12,718 nucleotides of DNA from contig JAMDCS010000018.1 of assembly GCA_023488835.1 (NCBI GenBank), forward strand, positions 1-12,718. The letters are read 5' to 3'. The DNA is from Candidatus Bathyarchaeota archaeon (lineage in GTDB: Archaea; Thermoproteota; Bathyarchaeia; Bathyarchaeales; UBA233). The notes under the pieces are model-generated. The model did not search any database, was not told the DNA's origin, and saw only the letters and a program-made list of their open reading frames with translations. A program made the position numbers and the translations under genes. This document shows positions 7,363 to 12,718 of the stretch, piece after piece; within the stretch, counting starts at the first letter, position 1; each line of letters begins with the position of its first letter.

Positions 7363-7577
7363 TTTGTAAAATTTGCAGCAGAGACGCCGAAGAGAGCGGT
7401 TTTTGCCCACTGCATTCGAAGGCTTACAAGAATGTGCTTGAGAAATTCAGGGTTTGGATAGCAGCATCGAACGTATCTTGGATGGAGTATTTGGTGGAGA
7501 TTCAGAAAAATTCATTAACTGGAGAATGGGCTAAAGAAGTAGCAAAGTACCTAATTGAGGAAGAGAACAGAAGATGA
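7359..7577 (+). CDS. Small conserved-type zinc-binding protein
   Basis: The 72-residue product starts with a likely zinc-binding head, C3-x2-C6-x9-C16-x2-H19 (ICKIC...FCPLH). A helical body containing several aromatic residues follows, ending in an acidic/basic tail. I do not recognise a characterised family. The GTG start overlaps the topA stop by 4 bases and has a good Shine-Dalgarno site. Its own stop overlaps the ATG of the next gene by 4 bases. The tight coupling suggests coordinated synthesis with topoisomerase I, but the function is unknown. Confidence 0.75.
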   Translation: MICKICSRDAEESGFCPLHSKAYKNVLEKFRVWIAASNVSWMEYLVEIQKNSLTGEWAKEVAKYLIEEENRR

Positions 7578-8011
7578 CTAGTAAACTAAAGAAAAGTTCT
7601 GAAAGCTTATCCTTCTCGCTTAGTCGATGGTTCCGCAAAATCTCCACAAATGCACCCACAGCATTCATAATTACGGTTATTGGGCTATCCTACGCAGTAT
7701 TTCTCCTCGGCGGAGGCTTGTATACTCTTATTGGTCCTGACGCTGCAGCTCGCCAACCCTCAGCCTATGTTAATGGGCGCTTCTTCTTCCTATATCCAGA
7801 CATCAGTCATCAATTCATAGCGGACACCATAATTTCAGCTATACTCTATTCACTTGGCTTTGTAGGGCTGCTAGCCATTTATCAGAGCACAAAGAGTGCA
7901 TATAAACCAAGACAAGCTTACATGCTACTAGTTATAGGTGTCACGTTCTTACTGTTAGCATACGTGTTCTTGGAAGGCTCAATTCAGTTCAAGTCAAGCG
8001 GCGGACGATAA
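7574..8011 (+). CDS. Three-helix membrane protein resembling the Ost3/Ost6/TUSC3 membrane region
   Basis: This 145-residue protein has a basic, Ser-rich N-terminal segment and three predicted membrane helices (about 29-53, 81-103 and 115-135). Between helices 1 and 2 lies an outer loop rich in Gly, Pro and aromatic residues, leading into HQFIADTIISAI. The order helix, loop with GP and aromatics, Q-F-[IV]-A-[DE]-T at the start of the next helix, a short basic turn, and a final helix closely parallels the membrane half of eukaryotic Ost3/Ost6 (human TUSC3 has QFVAET at the same place). Those proteins are accessory subunits of oligosaccharyltransferase. The thioredoxin-like domain of the eukaryotic proteins is absent. 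AglB is encoded nearby, which fits a role in N-glycosylation, although this gene sits in the topA operon. The comparison is from memory of the eukaryotic sequences. An unrelated small membrane protein remains possible. Confidence 0.6.
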   Translation: MTSKLKKSSESLSFSLSRWFRKISTNAPTAFIITVIGLSYAVFLLGGGLYTLIGPDAAARQPSAYVNGRFFFLYPDISHQFIADTIISAILYSLGFVGLLAIYQSTKSAYKPRQAYMLLVIGVTFLLLAYVFLEGSIQFKSSGGR

Positions 8012-8042
8012 TTTTTTTAGCCGCTAAATTTCATTTTTTGGT
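8012..8042 (+). terminator. T-rich terminator after the topA operon
   Basis: The 31-base convergent gap contains two runs of T on the plus strand (ATTTTTTTAG and CATTTTTTGG), the usual archaeal intrinsic termination signal for the topA operon. No equivalent T run is seen for the opposing carS transcript, which may terminate inside the neighbouring gene. Confidence 0.5.
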
Positions 8043-8546
8043 TTACCACGGGTTTTTCTTCAATTTTAGCTTGTACGCTAAAAAGTTAGTGAACAGGTGA
8101 ATTGGCGGCGTAATCAGCAAAACTGTCACTGCTACTTCCCACCCGATTAATGCTAAAGGAAGTGAAAACACAACTGCCCCAACCACAAAGTCAACTTGGT
8201 CAACGATTGGCAATAAACCGCCTGGTGCGATATTTAATCTGCGTTTTATGAAAGCGCCCGTCAAATCGCCCAAAAGCCCCCCCAAAGGAATAAGCAAACT
8301 AAACAAAACTGGGAAATTTTGAAAACCGAAAACCAAGCCCTCAACCAACCCAACACCGATGCCGACACCCCAACCAAAAAAGAAACCCCTGAAAGTCTTG
8401 TTGTTGCCAAAAACCCGTTTGCCATCCACAAAGTTTTTGCCGAAATCCATTTTTTTGCCGCCTCCAGCAAGCACTGGCGTGGCGTTGGCACAGTAGGCTG
8501 GGAAAATAAACTTTAAAGCTTCAACTATTAACAGGGCTAAGTCCAT
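8043..8546 (-). CDS. carS: CDP-archaeol synthase (CarS)
   Basis: The 167-residue membrane enzyme activates unsaturated archaeol phosphate with CTP to make CDP-archaeol, the precursor of archaeal polar lipids. The sequence carries the family pattern: FPAYCANATPVLAGGG (15-30), MDFGKNFVDGKRVFGNNKT (33-51, the conserved FGKxFxDGxRxxGxxKTxRG block), GDLTGAFIKRR (93-103) and the acidic VDQVDF (115-120). About five hydrophobic helices are present and the length is normal. The gene lies 17 bases after radB in the same orientation and is probably cotranscribed with it. No clear Shine-Dalgarno precedes the ATG at 8546. Assignment is secure. Confidence 0.93.
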   Translation of the reverse strand: MDLALLIVEALKFIFPAYCANATPVLAGGGKKMDFGKNFVDGKRVFGNNKTFRGFFFGWGVGIGVGLVEGLVFGFQNFPVLFSLLIPLGGLLGDLTGAFIKRRLNIAPGGLLPIVDQVDFVVGAVVFSLPLALIGWEVAVTVLLITPPIHLFTNFLAYKLKLKKNPW

Positions 8547-8563
8547 TGGGTTTCAACCATTCG

Positions 8564-9265
8564 TCAGTGGAATTGTGTATCTTGTATTCCAGCTTCCCCT
8601 ATTTGTACATAACACGTTACTTCTGCCGTGATTTCCCGTGCTTTCTCCAATACAGCCTTGATTGTCTGCGGGTTATGTGTGGGTTTGAGGGCGATTATGG
8701 TGTCAGCCCAGAACTTCAAAACTCTAGTCGCCACAGGTCTAACGCTTGAGCTCTGATCGCTAAAGACGCTGCGTACTTGGCTTGTTATTATAACTGGGAT
8801 TTTCTGGATTTTTGTGGTCTGCGCCAAAATAGCCAGTTGCCGATTCAATTCACGGTTGACGCCGAACGCTTTGGCTTTGCCTGCTGTTTCACAGACTTTT
8901 GCTCCATAGAGCGAGGTGAAGGTGTCAATGATGATTAATCCGACGTTTTTGGTGGTGTAATCTTGGATGCAGTCTATGAGGGCTGTTTGTTCCCTAAAAT
9001 CCTTCGGCTTAACTAAGATTATTCGTTCAGCAACCTCATCAAAGCGGTCTTTTGCAATTTGAGAGAGCCTTTTAGCGTAGAAAGTGTTGTCACAATCCAC
9101 AAACAGCACCTTGAAGTTCTGGACGGCGCAGTTGACGGCGCACTGCATGGCAAGCGTTGTTTTTCCAGTTTCCGGCTCACCATAAATCAACGTAACCGTT
9201 CCAGGCGAGATGCCTCCGCCGATGCCTGTGTCGATGCATTTGCTGCCTGTCTGGATTGTAACCAT
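8564..9265 (-). CDS. radB: RadB-like RecA-family ATPase
   Basis: This 233-residue protein is a single RecA-fold ATPase core without the N-terminal helix-hairpin-helix domain of RadA, as is typical of RadB. It starts with IQTGSKCIDTGIGGGISPGT, the usual RadA/RadB lead-in. Walker A is GEPETGKTT (29-37, with Glu where Gly is common) and Walker B is LIIIDTFTS with D114. ITSQVRS follows in the position of the conserved QV motif. RadB proteins are recombination mediators that assist RadA in strand exchange. A KaiC-like ATPase is the main alternative, but length and domain order favour RadB. The ATG at 9265 is the start and carS follows 17 bases downstream. The gene is divergent from the RNase H-fold gene. 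Confidence 0.82.
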   Translation of the reverse strand: MVTIQTGSKCIDTGIGGGISPGTVTLIYGEPETGKTTLAMQCAVNCAVQNFKVLFVDCDNTFYAKRLSQIAKDRFDEVAERIILVKPKDFREQTALIDCIQDYTTKNVGLIIIDTFTSLYGAKVCETAGKAKAFGVNRELNRQLAILAQTTKIQKIPVIITSQVRSVFSDQSSSVRPVATRVLKFWADTIIALKPTHNPQTIKAVLEKAREITAEVTCYVQIGEAGIQDTQFH

Positions 9266-9341
9266 GCTTTACACGTCAAGGATTATTAACTTGAAGCTAG
9301 TAATGTGTTTTGCACTTAAACGTATACTTTAAGGTTGCTTT
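9266..9341. promoter_or_regulatory. Short divergent promoter region (radB / RNase H-fold gene)
   Basis: The 76-base AT-rich gap must hold both promoters. Leftward, AAGTTAATAATCC (about 9295-9283) lies about 25 bases before the radB ATG. Rightward, ACTTAAACG (about 9314-9322) lies about 25 bases before the ATG at 9342. Both spacings fit leaderless or nearly leaderless transcripts. The boxes are assigned by eye and are weak matches. Confidence 0.35.
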
Positions 9342-9998
9342 ATGAAAGAAAAAGTTGCCGTCGCCACAGTCCAAGGCAAAGCCTACTTCCTGCTGGTTAA
9401 CAAGTTAAGAGAACAAAATATCCCGTTCATCAGTTTAGTTCCCAGAGAATCAGTGCCTGCCAAAATAACGTTGGTCATAACAACCGAGCAGGAAAAGCAT
9501 CAGGTAAATCACGAAAAAATCCTGGTTTTCCATGGCGAGGATGAGCTGGACAGTTTAGTGGAGCAAGTTAAGGTATTGCTTTTGGGAAAGGAAGCCTTCG
9601 AGAAAATAGTTTTCGGCATAGACCCAGGGGTTGCAGTTGGGTTGGTCGCCGTGGCTGATGGAAAAGTTATTGAGGAAGCTAACTGCTTTAGCACTAAAGA
9701 AGTAATTAACAGCATAATCAAAATATTACGCAACGTTGATTTTGCTGTAACCAGCGTTTCGGTTAAGATTGGGAATGGTGTTCCCGTCTACAAGGAAATA
9801 CTCGGAGACTTAGACAGCGCCCTGCCGCCTCAAGTAGTCCTGGAAGTGGTGGGTGAGGCTGGAACTAACAAACCTTTAAAAGAAAACAAGCATAGCAGAG
9901 GAGTCAGGCACATTTCCTCAGCTACACGCATAGCTGGAAGAACCGGAAATATCATTCCAAGGGGAAAAACAATTGCAGCACACAATCGAATCCAATAA
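9342..9998 (+). CDS. RNase H-fold (RuvC/YqgF-like) protein of unknown function
   Basis: The 218-residue product has an N-terminal region of about 85 residues resembling a small alpha/beta module. A core follows that begins with IVFGIDPGVAVGLVAVADGKVIEE (89-112), the opening beta-hairpin of RNase H-fold nucleases with the first acidic residue at D94. Later blocks include VSVKIGNGVPVY (139-150), VVLEVVGEAGTN (165-176) and a C-terminal HSRGVRHISSATRIAGR (184-200), where RuvC-like enzymes usually carry catalytic Asp residues. I see no Asp in that last block, so catalysis is doubtful or unconventional. It is the first gene of a pair with the Clp1-like kinase and overlaps its likely start. That pairing suggests a role in RNA or DNA end processing. 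I cannot name a characterised family member. Confidence 0.65.
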   Translation: MKEKVAVATVQGKAYFLLVNKLREQNIPFISLVPRESVPAKITLVITTEQEKHQVNHEKILVFHGEDELDSLVEQVKVLLLGKEAFEKIVFGIDPGVAVGLVAVADGKVIEEANCFSTKEVINSIIKILRNVDFAVTSVSVKIGNGVPVYKEILGDLDSALPPQVVLEVVGEAGTNKPLKENKHSRGVRHISSATRIAGRTGNIIPRGKTIAAHNRIQ

Positions 9999-11058
9999 AA
10001 CAATGCTAGTTGACGGTCCAGCGTCGGCTCGGCTTGTTTCTGGAAAAGCTGAAGTGCTGGGTTGCCCAATGAAAGAGTCCCAGCGGGTACTGGTTCGGGA
10101 AGGAAAACGCCTGCCATTCTTTATCGTTGAAAAAGCTGTCTTTGACGTTTCGCTGGGCGCCAATTCTGGCATAGCTGAAACTGTTGGCAACACGGTTCCA
10201 TCATCATGGAACAAACCCCTTGAAGCCGTTTTGACTTTGCAGAAGCATCCTGTAGTTATTATGATTTTAGGAGCAGCTGATTGTGGCAAAAGCAGCCTCT
10301 GCACTTACCTGTTAAACAAGTTAATCGATGGGAAGTGCAAGGTTGCAGTTTTAGACGGTGACGTAGGGCAATCGGATATCGGTCCTTCAGCCACCGTTGG
10401 CTACGCCCTAACTTCTAAACGCATACCAGAACTGTACGATTTAAAGCTCAAGAACGCCTATTTTGTTGGCGTTACCTCGCCGATAATGGCAATAGCGAAG
10501 GTGATTGAAGGCTTAGTTGCTATGAAGGCTGAGATTTTACAGCAGCAAGTGGACTTTGTCTTAGTTAACACTGACGGTTGGATTAGCGGTGAGGTCGCTG
10601 TTAGGTATAAAACTGCCCTGATTGATGCACTTAAGCCTGATGTTATCGTGGGGGTTCAAATGCAAGATGAACTTGAGCCCTTGATTGCAAGTTTGGGCGC
10701 TCCAGTGGTTGTGGTTGAACCGTCTTTTGCTCTTAACCAGCGAACTGCAGAAAAACGCAAGATTCTCCGCGAAATGACCTATGCAAGGTACCTCAAACAT
10801 GCAAAGTTGCAATGCTACCCTAAGAGCCAAATGACAATCGAACCTAGAAGCGCCATACCAAAAAATCAAGAACCGGAAAAAGGCTTACTGATTGGTATCT
10901 ACGGTCGCGGAAGCAAATTTTTAGGAATCGGCGTGCTGCGTGAGATTAATCAACTTAGGAAAACGCTGAAAGTTCAAACTGCAGTTTCAGCCAAACCGTT
11001 AAGGATTGTTATAGGAAAAGTGGTTGTGAACGAGAAGTTTCAGGAAGTTCAGGACTGA
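9973..11058 (+). CDS. Clp1/Grc3-type polynucleotide 5'-hydroxyl kinase
   Basis: The product phosphorylates 5'-OH ends of RNA (and often DNA) using ATP, as known for archaeal Clp1 homologues. The N-terminal beta domain shows TMLVDGPASARLVSGKAEVLG (10-30). The kinase domain has Walker A GAADCGKSS (100-108) and LDGDVGQSDIGPSA (127-140), the hallmark DxDxGQ...P motif of the Clp1/Grc3 family. A C-terminal beta-rich domain follows. Two starts are possible. TTG at 9973 has AAGGGG 9-14 bases upstream and keeps the strand before LVDGPAS. ATG at 10003 gives a four-base gap after the preceding gene but has no ribosome-binding site. I prefer TTG, which overlaps the RNase H-fold gene by 26 bases. The 3' end overlaps the convergent helicase gene by 10 bases. 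Confidence 0.88.
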   Translation: MQHTIESNKTMLVDGPASARLVSGKAEVLGCPMKESQRVLVREGKRLPFFIVEKAVFDVSLGANSGIAETVGNTVPSSWNKPLEAVLTLQKHPVVIMILGAADCGKSSLCTYLLNKLIDGKCKVAVLDGDVGQSDIGPSATVGYALTSKRIPELYDLKLKNAYFVGVTSPIMAIAKVIEGLVAMKAEILQQQVDFVLVNTDGWISGEVAVRYKTALIDALKPDVIVGVQMQDELEPLIASLGAPVVVVEPSFALNQRTAEKRKILREMTYARYLKHAKLQCYPKSQMTIEPRSAIPKNQEPEKGLLIGIYGRGSKFLGIGVLREINQLRKTLKVQTAVSAKPLRIVIGKVVVNEKFQEVQD

Positions 11059-12716
11059 GTTCTAAAGAAATTGCTGACTTCGGTTGCTAAAACGTCTTTT
11101 TTGTCGGGTAATACTTTCATTCCGTTGGTTATCCATGATGGCAGGAAGCCTTTGCAGTAGTTTGTTGCAAAACGGAAATCTAAGAACACTATGGCGCCTC
11201 GGTCATCGAGGGTTCTTATGGGTCTCCCAGCTGCCTGTGAAGCTTTTTTCATGGCGGGTAAAACGTAGCCGTATTCGCGTCCAAACCCTGGAAAACGTTT
11301 ATCATAATACTCGATTTGTGCTTTAATTCTGGGCGTTGGCTCCGCATAAGGCACACCCACAACCACCACCGAATTCATCTGGTTACCTGGAAAATCCACA
11401 CCCTCAGATGTCCTGCCGCCCTGAACACCCAAAAACACGGCGCCGCCCTTGTCGCCGCAAGCTTTGAAGTCTTGGACCATTTTTTCGTTAGCTTTAGAAG
11501 TCATGCCTTTGCGTTCATGGAACAGGGGTTTTAAGAGAGCGTTTTCTAAACCCTCGGCTAATAGGGCGTTTAGGACTTGGAAGGAGGCTGCGAAGACGCC
11601 CGTGTTGGTTGGGGTGCTGTTTACAACTTCGTTTATTCGTTCAACCATGGTTTGGTACATTTGGGGCGTTCTCTTCTCCATCGATGTTGTCACGCCTAGG
11701 CAAACCGCCGAGAACACGTGTTCTTTTGGAAACGGCGAGGGCGCAAGAAACTTTACAGTGCTCTCGGGCAATCGCGTTATTCGTGCGAAAGCTTCCAGCG
11801 GCTGAAGTGTTCCCGACATAATCACGTTAGCGTAGGTTGATGAGAAAACAGGCTGAGTCACCTTCGAAGGGTCAAGCGCAACAATCTCCAACTTAGCAGT
11901 CTTGTTGTTTTCTTTGTTGAAGTACCGGCTTGCAACGTTAATGAAGGAATCATCCTCTAAAGTGTCATTCCATTTGAGCAAAAACTCACTCATCGCATGA
12001 ACATAAGATCTCGGGTTCTTACCCTCAGCCAACAAGGTCTTCTTGATACCAGCGCCTGCTTCATGCATGTGCTCAAAGAACTCTCTGGGACGAGGAATGT
12101 TCCCTTGTTTTTCGATTATTTCGATTATGCTTTTTGCAGGAATTATTTCTTCACGGCTTATTTTATCGGTGATTTTTTCCACTTCAGTCCTGAAGAAATG
12201 AGCAAACTCTTCGATGTCTTTGTTGCCGAATCGGTTGGCTTCCATTTCTGCCGCCCTCATAACGAAAAGCGAGAGGGCGCTGCCTGAGATGTCGATGGCT
12301 GTTTCAGGCAAATTGTGCGCTTCGTCTACGATTAGAATGATTTTTTGAAGTTCCGTCTCAAGATTTTTGAGAAAAGCCGTGCGGATAACGGGGTCAAAAA
12401 CGTATAGATAGCTCAACGCAACAACTTGGACATCTGAGAGTCCTGCTTTTACGAGTTCGTAGGGGCAGACTTCTTTTTTCTTGCATATCCGCTGGATTTC
12501 AGAGCCCATGTAGGGTCGGCTGGCTACTTGCTGTTGAAGCTGCATGTAATCGTAGGTGCGTTCCTCCACGTTAGCGTAGTATGGACATCTACTCTTAGCT
12601 TTGAGGAGCTCACAGACTTCCATAAGAGACTTCGAATCAAAAGCGCCCCTAGCTGCAAAGACGTTTAGACACATTTCATTGCGCCCACGGATAGAGAGCC
12701 CAGAAATTTGGTGCTT
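11049..12716 (-). CDS. XPD/Rad3-family DNA helicase, 5' end outside the window
   Basis: The visible 555 residues are most of a superfamily 2 iron-sulfur helicase that unwinds DNA 5' to 3'. The gene reads in from the right edge with ISGLSIRGRNEMCLN, equivalent to motif Ia (GRxNxxCL). Motif I (Walker A) therefore lies beyond the window, and the ATG at 12674 is internal. Numbering from that Met, the iron-sulfur cysteines are among C2, C21, C30, C64 and C70 (RCPYY, VCPYE). DEAH is at 117-120, motif V near GVQGGRTSEGVDF, and motif VI is QAAGRPIRTLDDRG starting about residue 480. The Arch domain occupies the region after DEAH. Archaeal XPD acts in DNA repair or damage response; a DinG-like paralogue is an alternative name within the same family. 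It overlaps the end of the Clp1-like gene by 10 bases, tail to tail. Confidence 0.92.
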   Translation of the reverse strand, partial: KHQISGLSIRGRNEMCLNVFAARGAFDSKSLMEVCELLKAKSRCPYYANVEERTYDYMQLQQQVASRPYMGSEIQRICKKKEVCPYELVKAGLSDVQVVALSYLYVFDPVIRTAFLKNLETELQKIILIVDEAHNLPETAIDISGSALSLFVMRAAEMEANRFGNKDIEEFAHFFRTEVEKITDKISREEIIPAKSIIEIIEKQGNIPRPREFFEHMHEAGAGIKKTLLAEGKNPRSYVHAMSEFLLKWNDTLEDDSFINVASRYFNKENNKTAKLEIVALDPSKVTQPVFSSTYANVIMSGTLQPLEAFARITRLPESTVKFLAPSPFPKEHVFSAVCLGVTTSMEKRTPQMYQTMVERINEVVNSTPTNTGVFAASFQVLNALLAEGLENALLKPLFHERKGMTSKANEKMVQDFKACGDKGGAVFLGVQGGRTSEGVDFPGNQMNSVVVVGVPYAEPTPRIKAQIEYYDKRFPGFGREYGYVLPAMKKASQAAGRPIRTLDDRGAIVFLDFRFATNYCKGFLPSWITNGMKVLPDKKDVLATEVSNFFRTQS

Positions 12717-12718
12717 TC

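Noticed and set aside
9830..10304. Two overlapping minus-strand frames across the RNase H-fold/Clp1 junction
   Set aside because: Both plus-strand genes show clear motifs here (ATRIAGR block, Clp1 N-terminal domain); the antisense frames show none.
11449..11821. Plus-strand frames of 70-118 codons within the XPD-family gene
   Set aside because: They are antisense to the second helicase domain, which is intact and motif-rich on the other strand.
1..12718. CRISPR arrays, tRNA or rRNA genes, insertion-sequence ends
   Set aside because: Reading the gaps between genes, I saw no repeated spacer pattern, cloverleaf-like sequence, rRNA-like stretch or terminal inverted repeats; the window is almost fully coding.

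Overview
The window reads as a moderate-GC archaeal chromosome segment. Archaeal hallmarks are a B-family replicative polymerase fragment of the crenarchaeal (PolB1) kind, an AglB oligosaccharyltransferase, a CDP-archaeol synthase, a RadB-like recombinase, a Clp1/Grc3-type RNA 5'-kinase, an XPD/Rad3-type helicase and an archaeal type IA topoisomerase, with frequent GTG/TTG starts and 4-base start/stop overlaps. The gene mix best suits a deep Thermoproteota (TACK) lineage such as Bathyarchaeia. That placement is inferred from protein resemblance, not from a phylogeny.

Layout, left to right. 1-172 is an edge segment of unclear nature. 173-826 (+) is the C-terminal (thumb) part of a PolB, starting almost exactly after the palm catalytic motif. 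A convergent spacer follows, then a minus-strand N-glycosylation pair: aglB (4181-1890) and, 15 bases beyond its stop, a GlcNAc-1-phosphate transferase-like gene (1874-981). Next on the minus strand come a small zinc-ribbon gene (5180-4983) and a SAM methyltransferase (4986-4282), overlapping by 4 bases. A divergent promoter region (5181-5289) separates these from a plus-strand operon: topoisomerase I (5290-7362), a small zinc-binding protein (7359-7577) and a three-helix membrane protein resembling the membrane half of eukaryotic Ost3/Ost6/TUSC3 (7574-8011), each overlapping the next by 4 bases. Convergent to it is the radB-carS pair (9265-8043). Divergent from radB is an RNase H-fold protein (9342-9998) followed by a Clp1-like kinase (9973-11058). 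The right edge is an XPD-family helicase (minus, 5' end outside the window), whose last codons overlap the end of the clp1-like gene tail to tail.

Three themes emerge. One is information processing: PolB, TopA, RadB, Clp1 and XPD. The second is protein N-glycosylation: the lipid-linked sugar transferase, AglB and a possible Ost3/6-like accessory subunit. The third is archaeal lipid synthesis (CarS). The points most worth pursuing are the PolB fragment that may be a naturally split polymerase, the Ost3/Ost6-like protein, and the unusual N-terminus and active-site substitution of the GlcNAc-1-P transferase.
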